NCBI RefSeq assembly: GCF_018476525.1 | Contig: NZ_JAHCST010000004.1 | Span: forward strand, 62,001 to 126,000 | Source: Acrocarpospora catenulata | Lineage (GTDB): Bacteria; Actinomycetota; Actinomycetes; Streptosporangiales; Streptosporangiaceae | Reading direction: 5' to 3' | DNA length: 64,000 bases | Part shown: one piece after another, positions 8,213-16,265 of the stretch | Numbering within the stretch: the stretch's first letter is position 1 | Layout of the letters: every line of letters begins with the position of its first letter | Notes under the pieces: generated by a model | The model's database searches: none | The model's input: the letters and a program-made list of their open reading frames with translations, nothing else | Told to the model about the DNA's origin: nothing | Made by a program: the position numbers and the translations under genes

Positions 8213-10225
8213 GTGGACGACGTCACTTCTCTCCATGTCATCCTGTTCAGAACCGACCTTGATGGTCGGACCGTCCCGGTCGGCGGGAACCGTTCCGTCG
8301 ACCTGACCGACCCCACCCCTCCTGATCAGGACCGCCTGACCGCTCTGCTTGACGCGTCGGTCCGGCTCACCGCCTCGGGCGACATATCCTCCGAGGTCGT
8401 GGAAGCCATCGGCGCGACACCGGTGCCGCGCCACTTCCGAGGCTCTCCCTGGCTCCGCCGGCACCGATGTCTCGTGTTCGCGGAAGGTCGCTGCAACATC
8501 GGCAGGTACGTGCTCAGCTATGACGAGCGCCTTGGCCTGCAAGTCGAGGAAAGGCAGGGGGAAGCACCTGGCCTCCGGTCGGCAGAACCCGGGGAAGCGG
8601 TCGCGGAGGAGCGTTCTCCTGCCAAGGTGGCATCCTTCGACCTGTTCACCCGACCGTGGATTCCGATCGTCGACAACCAGGGCCGCCTCCAACTCCAAGG
8701 GCTCGTGGACGTCTTCGGAAAGGCGCACATGATTCGGCGGGTCGCGGCTGAGACGCCGAGCATGACCGCGGCATTGCACCGGCTCCTCCTGGCGATCTTT
8801 CACCGTGTGTACGGCCCGGCCAGCGAGGCTGCGTGGGGGACGCTCTGGCAGGCCGAACAACTACCCACCCGGGAGTTGACCGCCTACGTGGAGCGCCACC
8901 GGCACCGGTTCAATCTGTTTCACCCGAAGCTGCCGTTCATGCAGTGCGCGGAATTGTCGTCCGTCCCGCCCTCCACCGCGGCCAAACTCGTGCCCTACCG
9001 CTCGGTCGGAAACAATGTGACGCTCTTCGACCACACCACGGCCACTGATCGGGTGGCGCTCTCTCCGGCGGAGGCGGCCCGCTGGCTCGTCACGCTGCAG
9101 AGCTTCGACCCGGGAGGCATGAAGACCCCGTACGAGAAGGACAAGTCCTCGGAGCGAGCACCCTGTAATTTGTTCGGCGTCGTGTTGGTGGAGGGCGGCA
9201 ACCTCAAGGAGACCCTCCTTCTGAACGCTCTCGTCTACCAGCCGGACCACGAGAAGCCGGCCATGACCACTCCTGAAGATCGACCAGCGTGGGAGGAGGA
9301 CACCGGTCCGTCGCCGAGGCCGGGCAAGCGTCCGGCACGAGGGTGGACCGATCTCCTCACCTGGCCGTCGAGACGGGTCCTGCTGTCCACGACAGGGACA
9401 GGCGAGAACACCATGGTGAGCGGCGTGGCCATCACTCCCGGCACGCGACTCGACGTGAGCCTGCCCGATGAGGAGAAGATGGCGGCCTTCCGGCGGCCCC
9501 GGGATACCAAGGGTCGCTACAAGCGGGATGTGGCACTGCTCCCCGTCAGACTGCATCATCTGCGCGGTATCTGGCGCCACAGCGTGGAACTCCTGCTCAC
9601 CGACCTCTGGCAAGAGGGCAGGAACCGGCAGCGCCCCGCCGCTCTGGACCACATAGCCGAGCTAGCCGAACGCGAACTCATCCCGCTCGACGTCGTCTAC
9701 ACATTGCGCGTCTTCGGGCAGCGTCTCGATTCCAAGGCCTCGGTTGTCGAAGCATGGCTGGAGGAGGAGGTTCCCGCGCCGGTCCCGCTGCTCCGGGCAC
9801 AGGACGAACGGATAGGCGCGCTCGTCGGTTGCGCGATCACTCTCGCCGACGAGGCGGGCTCCGCGCTGCGGGCATTGCAGGCCGACTATCGCCGGGAGTT
9901 CCGAGACGGGACGACGCCGGACATTGACCACTACTACTGGCCGCACCTTTCCCGCCCCTTCGGAATCTTTCTACGGAGTCTCGGCCGTGCCCGCGGCGAG
10001 GACCACTCCGAGGCGCCCGCCACGCAGAACTGGGGACGGCAGGTGACACGACTCGCCCTCTCGGCCGCGGACCGCTGGGTCGCCGGTTCTCCCGCAGAGG
10101 GACGTGTCATGGCCGCCCTCGGAAAGCACTACGGCGCATTCCGCGACCGGCTCCAAATGATGGAACGCCGATTCCACGCCCAGACGCCCGCCTACGTCAC
10201 GGAACGGAGGGACATGAATGTCTGA
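8213..10225 (+). CDS. cas8e: Cas8e (Cse1/CasA) with a fused Cas3 C-terminal domain
   Basis: A 670-residue protein in two parts. Residues about 1-125 resemble the Cas3 C-terminal domain (ending TPVPRHFRGSPWLRRHRCLV then YVLSYDERLGLQVEE). After an acidic linker, residues about 141-670 are Cas8e, the large Cascade subunit that recognises the PAM and recruits Cas3; it opens with the Cse1 hallmark SFDLFTRPWIPIVD. Family length for Cas8e is about 500-560, so the first part is extra. The frame is the same as cas3, separated only by TGA plus two codons. GTG 8213 has GGGAGAGG about ten bases upstream, allowing independent initiation. Overlaps cas11 by 8 bases. Confidence 0.92.
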   Translation: MDDVTSLHVILFRTDLDGRTVPVGGNRSVDLTDPTPPDQDRLTALLDASVRLTASGDISSEVVEAIGATPVPRHFRGSPWLRRHRCLVFAEGRCNIGRYVLSYDERLGLQVEERQGEAPGLRSAEPGEAVAEERSPAKVASFDLFTRPWIPIVDNQGRLQLQGLVDVFGKAHMIRRVAAETPSMTAALHRLLLAIFHRVYGPASEAAWGTLWQAEQLPTRELTAYVERHRHRFNLFHPKLPFMQCAELSSVPPSTAAKLVPYRSVGNNVTLFDHTTATDRVALSPAEAARWLVTLQSFDPGGMKTPYEKDKSSERAPCNLFGVVLVEGGNLKETLLLNALVYQPDHEKPAMTTPEDRPAWEEDTGPSPRPGKRPARGWTDLLTWPSRRVLLSTTGTGENTMVSGVAITPGTRLDVSLPDEEKMAAFRRPRDTKGRYKRDVALLPVRLHHLRGIWRHSVELLLTDLWQEGRNRQRPAALDHIAELAERELIPLDVVYTLRVFGQRLDSKASVVEAWLEEEVPAPVPLLRAQDERIGALVGCAITLADEAGSALRALQADYRREFRDGTTPDIDHYYWPHLSRPFGIFLRSLGRARGEDHSEAPATQNWGRQVTRLALSAADRWVAGSPAEGRVMAALGKHYGAFRDRLQMMERRFHAQTPAYVTERRDMNV

Positions 10226-10808
10226 CCCGCTTGGGCGTGTCAAGTACATCAACTACCTGCATGGTTTGCAGCGTGCCTTGCAATCGGACAAGCCCCACCA
10301 GGTCGCCGATGCGCGCCGGACTCTCGCCCAGTTACGGCACAGTTTCGTCGAAGGTAGGCAGTACCAGGCATACGAGATCGTCTTCCAGCACGCCCCGCCA
10401 CTCCGGCAAAACGAGGCAGAGGTATGGCTACTGGTGGGCGGCCTGTTCGCGTTGCATCCGCTGATCTGGAAGGACAGCGGGGGCGCCCACTCGTTCGGCG
10501 CGTCGTTGGGCAAACTGCGGAAGAAGCTGGACAGCCCCGCGGTCGACCGCCGACTCACCGTCCTTCTCGCCAAGGACGGGCACTCCCTTCCCCACCATGT
10601 GCGTCAAGCGGTCCGCTTACTCTCCGCTCACGACGTTCCCGTGCACTACCGGCAACTCCTCGACGATCTCGTCGTACTGCTCGGCGAGGACCATCGCGGT
10701 GATGTGGCGAGCAGAGTCCGTCTCAGATGGGCCCAGGAGTACTACCTGCCGACCACGGCCGCGTCCTCTGATGACGCGGATGCCACCGACCTTTCGGAGA
10801 CCGAATGA
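10218..10808 (+). CDS. cas11: Cas11 (Cse2/CasB), Cascade small subunit
   Basis: A 196-residue, mostly helical protein matching Cse2: LGRVKYINYLHGLQRAL at the N-terminus, VWLLVGGLFALHPL in the middle, and the C-terminal ADARRTL/VRLRWAQEYY-type helices. Two copies form the belly of type I-E Cascade and stabilise the non-target DNA strand. The C-terminal tail is acidic and probably disordered. The ATG lies inside the end of cas8e, and its own stop overlaps the cas7e start as ATGA. Confidence 0.92.
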   Translation: MSDPLGRVKYINYLHGLQRALQSDKPHQVADARRTLAQLRHSFVEGRQYQAYEIVFQHAPPLRQNEAEVWLLVGGLFALHPLIWKDSGGAHSFGASLGKLRKKLDSPAVDRRLTVLLAKDGHSLPHHVRQAVRLLSAHDVPVHYRQLLDDLVVLLGEDHRGDVASRVRLRWAQEYYLPTTAASSDDADATDLSETE

Positions 10809-11932
10809 TTATCGAACTACACCTTCTCCAGTCCTTTCCCGTCAGCAACCTCAACCGCGACGATGTCGGCCAGCCCAAGACGGCCACGTTCGGCGGCTAC
10901 ATGCGCGGGCGCATCTCCAGCCAGAGTCTCAAGCGGGCAGCCAGATTGCTGTTTGAGGAGTACGGACTGGACAGCTCCGAGGTGGGGATACGCACCAAGC
11001 GGCTACTCGACAACGTGGTAGAAGGCCTGCAGAGCAAAAGTGATGACCCGGAGTGGGCACGGGCGGTCGCCATGGCGGCCCTACAGCAACTCGGCTTCGG
11101 TCTCGACGCCAGCAAAGGGCTCACTGAGTACTTGTTGTTCGTTGGCCGCGAGTCGATAGATCGCCTGACGGACTACTGTCTCAATGAGTGGGACGCCCTC
11201 AAGAAGCTCGCCTCGGCCAAGACGGCCGGACAGCAGGCGAAGATCAAGCCGGACAGGGCGGCCCTGGTCGAGGTGCGTCAGATCCTCGATGCCAGCAGAG
11301 CAGCCGATATCGCGCTGTTCGGACGAATGATCGCCGACAACAAGGACCTCAACGTCAACGCGGCCTCCCAGGTCGCTCACGCGATCTCCACGCACGTGGT
11401 CACCACGGAGTTCGACTTCTACACCGCGGTCGACGACCTGAAACCCGAGGACGAATCCGGGGCCGACATGCTCGGCACCATCGACTACAACGCCGCCTGC
11501 TACTACCGCTACGCGAACGTCGACCTAACGCAACTGGCGAAGAACCTCCAGGGCGACGTCGATCTGGTCGAACGCACGGCGCGCGCCTGGCTGCTCGCGT
11601 TCATCAACGCCGTCCCCGGCGGCAAGCAGAACTCGACGGCGGCTCGGACCATGCCCGACACCCTGCTCGGTGTGGTGCGAGAGCGGGGGGCGTGGAACCT
11701 CGCCAACGCCTTCCTGAAGCCGGTTACCCACACCGACATCATGGAAGGCTCGACCAAGCGACTCGTCGAGCACTTCGGCAAGCTTCGCGGCTTCTACGGC
11801 GCAGACCAGATTCGCATCGCGGTCGCCGCCTCAGTATCCGGAGAGATCCCCTCCGCCGAAGGTGTGCGGACCGCAACCAGCCTCGGCGAGTTCACAAGCG
11901 CCGTCCTCGACGCTGGAGAGTACAACTGGTGA
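10805..11932 (+). CDS. cas7e: Cas7e (Cse4/CasC), Cascade backbone
   Basis: A 375-residue backbone subunit, six copies of which coat the crRNA spacer. Recognised by the start MIIELHLLQSFPVSNLNRDD, the segment GQPKTATFGGYMRGRISSQS with SLKRAAR following, and IDYNAACYYRYANVDL in the second half. Length is normal for the family. Coupled by ATGA to cas11 and by GTGA to cas5e. Confidence 0.97.
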   Translation: MIIELHLLQSFPVSNLNRDDVGQPKTATFGGYMRGRISSQSLKRAARLLFEEYGLDSSEVGIRTKRLLDNVVEGLQSKSDDPEWARAVAMAALQQLGFGLDASKGLTEYLLFVGRESIDRLTDYCLNEWDALKKLASAKTAGQQAKIKPDRAALVEVRQILDASRAADIALFGRMIADNKDLNVNAASQVAHAISTHVVTTEFDFYTAVDDLKPEDESGADMLGTIDYNAACYYRYANVDLTQLAKNLQGDVDLVERTARAWLLAFINAVPGGKQNSTAARTMPDTLLGVVRERGAWNLANAFLKPVTHTDIMEGSTKRLVEHFGKLRGFYGADQIRIAVAASVSGEIPSAEGVRTATSLGEFTSAVLDAGEYNW

Positions 11933-12660
11933 CCTCCGACACCGTGATGTCCCTCGCGCTGTGCTTCGACGCACCGATGCAGTCATGGGGGATCAGGTCG
12001 CGCGGGATCATTCGCGACACAATGACGGAGCCCACGAAATCAGGGGTCGTGGGTCTGCTCGCTGCCGCGATGGGCATCGACCGGAACGACGACGCGGCCC
12101 TCGCCGAGATCGCGCGCCTCCGCCTGGCCGTACGAGTGGACCGCGAAGGCGTCATGGAACGCGACTACCACATCACCCAGAACGTGCCCACCACACAGGG
12201 CACCGGGCACCGCACCGTCGTGAGCGAGCGTTACTACCTGGCCGATGCTCTCTTCCTCGTGGTGCTGGAAGGCGACGGAAACCTGCTCGCCAGAGTGTCC
12301 ACAGCCATACAACGCCCCCACTGGCGTCTGTCCTTCGGCCGCAAGGCGTACGTCCCCGCCCGCCCGCTTCTCCCTCCCGGGGAGAGCCCTGCCAACCGGA
12401 GCGCGGAGAAGGTGCTAGCCGAGCACGGCTGGTTGGAGGCCTCTCCGCGAACACGCGCCCGTATGAAGCGCCAAGCGGAGCGCCCTCGTCTCCGCACCGT
12501 CGTGGAGTGCCTGCCTCACCTGGTTGACGCGCAGGTCCGTCACGATCAGCCACTCAGCTTCGCCGACGGCAACCGGCGCTTCGCATCCCGCACCGTCCGA
12601 ACGGACGACGTCCCGCTGACCGACGACATGATCCTCGCGGGAGAAAGACTATGTTTCTGA
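11929..12660 (+). CDS. cas5e: Cas5e (CasD), crRNA 5' handle-binding subunit
   Basis: About 243 residues. Caps the 5' handle of the crRNA in Cascade. Family signature SLALCFDAPMQSWGIRSRG near the start, followed by TMTEPTKSGVVGLLAAAMG and DYHITQNVPTTQGTGHRTVV. Translation probably begins at GTG 11929, overlapping the cas7e stop; GTG 11944 and ATG 11947 are alternatives in frame. The end overlaps cas6e by 10 bases. Confidence 0.95.
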   Translation: MTSDTVMSLALCFDAPMQSWGIRSRGIIRDTMTEPTKSGVVGLLAAAMGIDRNDDAALAEIARLRLAVRVDREGVMERDYHITQNVPTTQGTGHRTVVSERYYLADALFLVVLEGDGNLLARVSTAIQRPHWRLSFGRKAYVPARPLLPPGESPANRSAEKVLAEHGWLEASPRTRARMKRQAERPRLRTVVECLPHLVDAQVRHDQPLSFADGNRRFASRTVRTDDVPLTDDMILAGERLCF

Positions 12661-13331
12661 CCAAGCTCACGGTCAATCACCGATCTGCGGCCTTCCTGCG
12701 TGACGTCGCCGATGTCCACGACATGCACAGAACGGTGATGTCCGCCTACCCCGAACTGCCGCCCACCACAACATATCGCCGCACGCATGGCGTCCTTTGG
12801 CGCATCGACGCCCCTCCTGGAGGACAGGTCGTTCAGTACATCCAAAGCCACACCGCCCCCGATTGGAGCCGGCTCCCCGACGACCTGCTCCTGAAGCCGC
12901 CAGAGGTCCGTTCCCTTCAGCCCGTGCTGGACGCGATCCAGCCAGGCAGGAGATTCGCGTTCCGGCTCACAGCCAATCCAACCCGCTGCATTCGGGCCGA
13001 CGACGACAGCGCCCGACGCAAGCGTGTCCCCCTCCGCCGTCCCGCCGAGCAGATCGAATGGCTCATCGGCAAGGGCGAACAACACGGCTTCGTCATCCCG
13101 GCCAGCCGACAGGGCACGCCCGACGTGGCCACAAGCCCGAGCCCTAAACTGGTCGGAAAGAGACGAGAGCCACGTCATATCACCATCGACCCCGTCCGCT
13201 ACGACGGCCACCTGGTGATCACTGACCCTGCCGCCTTCACATCATCACTGATCAACGGAATCGGACGCGCCAAATCCTACGGCTGCGGTCTATTCAGCCT
13301 CGCACCCCCGCGCGGCACCCCTTCCCTCTGA
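12651..13331 (+). CDS. cas6e: Cas6e (Cse3/CasE), crRNA-processing endoribonuclease
   Basis: A 226-residue endoribonuclease that cuts the repeat hairpin and stays bound to the 3' handle. Near residue 25 it has DMHRTVMSAYP, with the conserved histidine. The C-terminal glycine-rich loop is GIGRAKSYGCGLFSLAP. It is the last gene of the effector operon: no cas1 or cas2 follows. The next feature is the leader of array 2. Confidence 0.96.
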   Translation: MFLTKLTVNHRSAAFLRDVADVHDMHRTVMSAYPELPPTTTYRRTHGVLWRIDAPPGGQVVQYIQSHTAPDWSRLPDDLLLKPPEVRSLQPVLDAIQPGRRFAFRLTANPTRCIRADDDSARRKRVPLRRPAEQIEWLIGKGEQHGFVIPASRQGTPDVATSPSPKLVGKRREPRHITIDPVRYDGHLVITDPAAFTSSLINGIGRAKSYGCGLFSLAPPRGTPSL

Positions 13332-13419
13332 TTGGAGGGGACACGCGATCAGGCTGAACAATAGCTTCAATCGATCCTGAATCTCATTTGGGTCATCCAT
13401 GCATGAGGAGTCCTGCCGA

Positions 13420-13540
13420 AGGTACCGTTCACACGACGCGGGGTTCGGAACGAACCAGCCAGAGGCCGCCCGAAATGTCCAACTCTTCAAAGCTACTCAA
13501 AATCGCCACCTTCACCCGAGAACAATGCAGGTCAGGCAGT
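13420..13540 (+). promoter_or_regulatory. Leader of CRISPR array 2
   Basis: Aligns over about 100 bases with the reverse complement of the array 1 leader. Shared blocks include CCGAAATGTCCAACTCTTCA, a near-identical CTACTC.AAATCGCC stretch and ACCCGAGAACAATGCAGGTC directly before the first repeat. The similarity shows the two arrays flanking the cas operon arose by duplication, in inverted orientation. Confidence 0.85.
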
Positions 13541-13935
13541 GTGCTCCCCGCGCACGCGGGGATGGTCCCGGCGGTCTGTGATGATCCCAATTCGCGGGGG
13601 TGTGCTCCCCGCGCACGCGGGGATGGTCCCTGGCGTGTCTGGCAGAGTGATGGCGGCAGGGTGTGCTCCCCGCGCACGCGGGGATGGTCCCGCGGCGTCC
13701 CAGTCTTTCTGCTTGATGATCTGGTGCTCCCCGCGCACGCGGGGATGGTCCCCTCTCGCCGAGCTCCGCGCCCGCTGGGCATCCGTGCTCCCCGTGCACG
13801 CGGGGATGGTCCCGCCGACGGCACCACCACCTGGAACATGGGGCGGTGCTCCCCGCGCACGCGGGGATGGTCCGTCCTCATCACGGCCGCCCAGCAGGGC
13901 CATCCGGTGCTCCCCGCGGACGCAGGGATGGTCCC
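13541..13935 (+). CRISPR. CRISPR array 2 (type I-E), 7 repeats
   Basis: Seven 29-base repeats (GTGCTCCCCGCGCACG then CGGGGATGGTCCC) and six spacers, all exactly 32 bases. Repeats: 13541, 13602, 13663, 13724, 13785, 13846 and 13907 (start positions). The last repeat is degenerate at three or so positions (GCGGACGCAGGG), marking the trailer; the repeat at 13785 has one C-to-T change and 13846 ends in G. Transcribed rightward from the leader. The spacers do not obviously match anything else in this window. Confidence 0.98.
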
Positions 13936-13957
13936 GTTGGCGCTGACTCTGCCTCGC

Positions 13958-15031
13958 TCAGTCTGCGCCGACGCCAGCTTCTAAACCCCGATCCCGACCA
14001 TCGGAAAGGGACTCATCCCACAGCTCCGGCGACGGCCATTCATCGGCGGGCAGGACGCCGATCCCTCTGTTCCCGTACGACCTCGCCCAGCCCGCCTCCA
14101 CGAGCAGCCGCGCCGCCGCCCGCACCGTAAGCCCTGACACCCCGTACCGGCGGCCGAGCGCATGCGGACTGGGAATCACCCGACCCGGCGCGATCCACCC
14201 CTGACCGATCTCCCACGCCAGATCGCAGGCGATCACCCGATACACCGGCATCGCCTCCCGCGTGGCCGGGCTTCCCCACCCGGCGAAGTTCCGCCGCCCC
14301 GCCACCCGCACCGCCAGCCCGCGCTCCCGCAGCTCCCGATGAACCCTGCGCGCCAGGTTCGGCGAGATCCCGTACTCCCGTGACAAGACGACCTCACCCG
14401 GGACCGGATCCCCCGCGCGTAGTTCCCGCCGCCTCATCCGGTCCGCCACCCGATCGGCCACCTGCACGTACAAGGGAATCGGGCTGTGCCGGTCCACCGC
14501 GCCGGCCCCACCGGCTGCCACGTGCGGCAGCAGGCCGTCACCCCCGGCGGGCCACTCCCGCGGCGGCGCGGCGAACGTCCTCCCGCCGGGAACGCTGTAG
14601 GCCCAGCCGTGATACTCCACCCGATCCAGCACGAAACCGGCCATCTCGGCGGAGATGCTGTAGCGGGTCCGCAGCTCCCGCACAGTTCCCACCGGCTCGT
14701 GAGGGGCGATCCTCCCCACCCGGATGCACTCGGCCAGATCCGACGCGACCCGGGCCACCATGCCCTCCTTACGCGCCGACAACCCCGACAACGGCCCATC
14801 ACCGGGCGGCCCCACCACCAGACCGTGTCTCGGATGAAGGCGGAGCAACCGGCGCTTGCGCAGCTGACGCCACACCCAATACCCCTGCTCCAGCGTCAGA
14901 CCGAACTCCTCCGTGAACTCCGCCACATCGGGCGGTGGCGCACCCTCCGCCGGCTCACCGCCGAGGATGCGCGCGGCCAGCACGTCAACGGCCCGGTCCC
15001 ACGGCTGCCCGCCCCGCGCCCGCGCCGTCAC
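13958..15031 (-). CDS. GntR-like protein with four tandem winged helices
   Basis: A 357-residue protein in which I count four GntR-type winged-helix units: roughly residues 10-75 (VDVLAARILGG...FGLTLEQGYWVW), 88-155 (VASDLAECIRVGRIAP...SISAEMAGFVLDRV), 180-250 (IPLYVQVADRVADRMRRREL...GISPNLARRVHREL) and 262-335 (VYRVIACDLAWEIGQGWIAP...YGVSGLTVRAAARLL). No effector-binding domain is visible. Usual GntR regulators have one such domain. Its start overlaps the stop of the ATPase gene. It lies between arrays 2 and 3, so it may be part of a CRISPR-adjacent island. Target unknown. Confidence 0.8.
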   Translation of the reverse strand: MTARARGGQPWDRAVDVLAARILGGEPAEGAPPPDVAEFTEEFGLTLEQGYWVWRQLRKRRLLRLHPRHGLVVGPPGDGPLSGLSARKEGMVARVASDLAECIRVGRIAPHEPVGTVRELRTRYSISAEMAGFVLDRVEYHGWAYSVPGGRTFAAPPREWPAGGDGLLPHVAAGGAGAVDRHSPIPLYVQVADRVADRMRRRELRAGDPVPGEVVLSREYGISPNLARRVHRELRERGLAVRVAGRRNFAGWGSPATREAMPVYRVIACDLAWEIGQGWIAPGRVIPSPHALGRRYGVSGLTVRAAARLLVEAGWARSYGNRGIGVLPADEWPSPELWDESLSDGRDRGLEAGVGAD

Positions 15032-15462
15032 AACGCCACCTCACACCACACCATCCGCTCGGGCGCCTTGTCCTGCCAGCCCCAGCCACGAGCGATCCGC
15101 TCCACCAAGAGCAGCCCCAGCCCACCGGCCGCAGGCACCCCATCCCCATCCCCGGGTACCTGATCCCCACCGGGGACCTCCCGGACCCGGGGGATGCTCG
15201 CCTCCGACCCCTCGTCGGTCACCTCCACCCGCACCACCCGGCCCCCGCAGTCGGCCACCGCCAGGCTCACCCTGCCCCCCGGCAACCCCGACCGGGAATG
15301 CCCCAGCGCGTTGGTCAGCAGCTCCGTGACCACCAGCAGCACATCCGGCGACTCGCCGAAGCCCTCCCGTTCCAGCAGCACCGCCACCAGGGCCCGCCCG
15401 AACGGGACCGAGAGCGCCTCACCCGGCAGCACGAACGACCCCATCACCCGCATGACCCTCAC
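15028..15462 (-). CDS. RsbW-like histidine-kinase-type ATPase
   Basis: A 144-residue stand-alone HATPase_c domain of the anti-sigma/serine kinase kind common in actinomycetes. The N box is VVTELLTNALGHS, the G1 motif VTDEGS, and the G2 region GGLGLLLVERIARGWGW. Such proteins bind ATP and may phosphorylate or sequester a regulator. Middle gene of a three-gene leftward operon, overlapping both neighbours by four bases. The partner is unknown; the divergent XRE regulator is a frequent genomic companion. Confidence 0.85.
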   Translation of the reverse strand: MRVMRVMGSFVLPGEALSVPFGRALVAVLLEREGFGESPDVLLVVTELLTNALGHSRSGLPGGRVSLAVADCGGRVVRVEVTDEGSEASIPRVREVPGGDQVPGDGDGVPAAGGLGLLLVERIARGWGWQDKAPERMVWCEVAL

Positions 15463-15833
15463 TGCGCCACCGCCCGCAGAATCCGGCCCACTGGGTCGGG
15501 AACCTGAACCGCCACGCTCCCGGACTTCACAGCCCGCAACCCCGGCGCGTGGACGCCCACGGTGTACCGCCAGCCCCCGCTGTCCTTACACGCCCCGACC
15601 AGCACCACCCTGCGGTAACCTCCAGGCAGCTCCAGAACCGGGTACTCCCCGCGCCGGCCCGGCACCCGCGGCGTGCACGCCACCCCGCCCCCCTGGAGCG
15701 CGAACGCCAGCCGCGCCAGGAGATCGAACCGCTCCCGCCGCAACTCCTCCCGGAGCGACACCACCTTTTCCGGCCGCCCTTCTCGACGGGCGTCCCGCCC
15801 GCGACAACCCCGCCGCCGCCTCAACTCCAACAC
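15459..15833 (-). CDS. Conserved-looking protein of unknown function
   Basis: About 124 residues if translation starts at GTG 15833, or about 100 if it starts at the tandem GTG GTG near 15761, where the protein-like part begins (VVSLREELRRERFDLLARLA). The core has alternating hydrophobic strands (YPVLELPGGYRRVVLVGACK). No motif I recognise. First gene of the operon with the ATPase and the four-winged-helix protein, so a shared regulatory role is inferred. Confidence 0.55.
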   Translation of the reverse strand: MLELRRRRGCRGRDARREGRPEKVVSLREELRRERFDLLARLAFALQGGGVACTPRVPGRRGEYPVLELPGGYRRVVLVGACKDSGGWRYTVGVHAPGLRAVKSGSVAVQVPDPVGRILRAVAQ

Positions 15834-16265
15834 GGCTCCGCACCTCCACCAGCGTTCGAGGGGTCACCTGGGCGTCACGGCACCAGCGGGACCCGCACCA
15901 CTTCCGGGCATCAGCCCTCTGTCGTGGTGCAATAGTTGAAGTCACCCAAAATGCCTGACAAGTCACTTAATGTGGCCATCGCGGCAACGGCATGACCACG
16001 GACACCAGTCAGACAACGACCACAACAACGGCCCGACCGCTAATGAACTGCGCGGTCCCTCTCCCCGCCCAGCCCCCACAGCCCGGCCCGGTATCCACAC
16101 CCTGGCGTGGGCAAAGTGACCACACATTGACCACGATCACCCGGTGGCCGGACAGCCTTCCTGTGATGCAATGGCGGAAACCGCCCAGGTATCTGGTAAG
16201 TCACCAGGCGGGGTCACGAGCACCACGACCGCACCGCGACCGCTCGACAGCCCCACGAGGAACAG
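15834..16265. promoter_or_regulatory. Divergent promoter interval with repeated AAGTCAC motif
   Basis: The 432-base gap between the leftward operon and the XRE gene holds three direct copies of AAGTCAC at 15939, 15960 and 16198, the first two 21 bases (two helical turns) apart. This spacing suits a regulator binding one face of the DNA, possibly the XRE protein encoded at 16266. No gene is visible within the gap. Confidence 0.3.
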
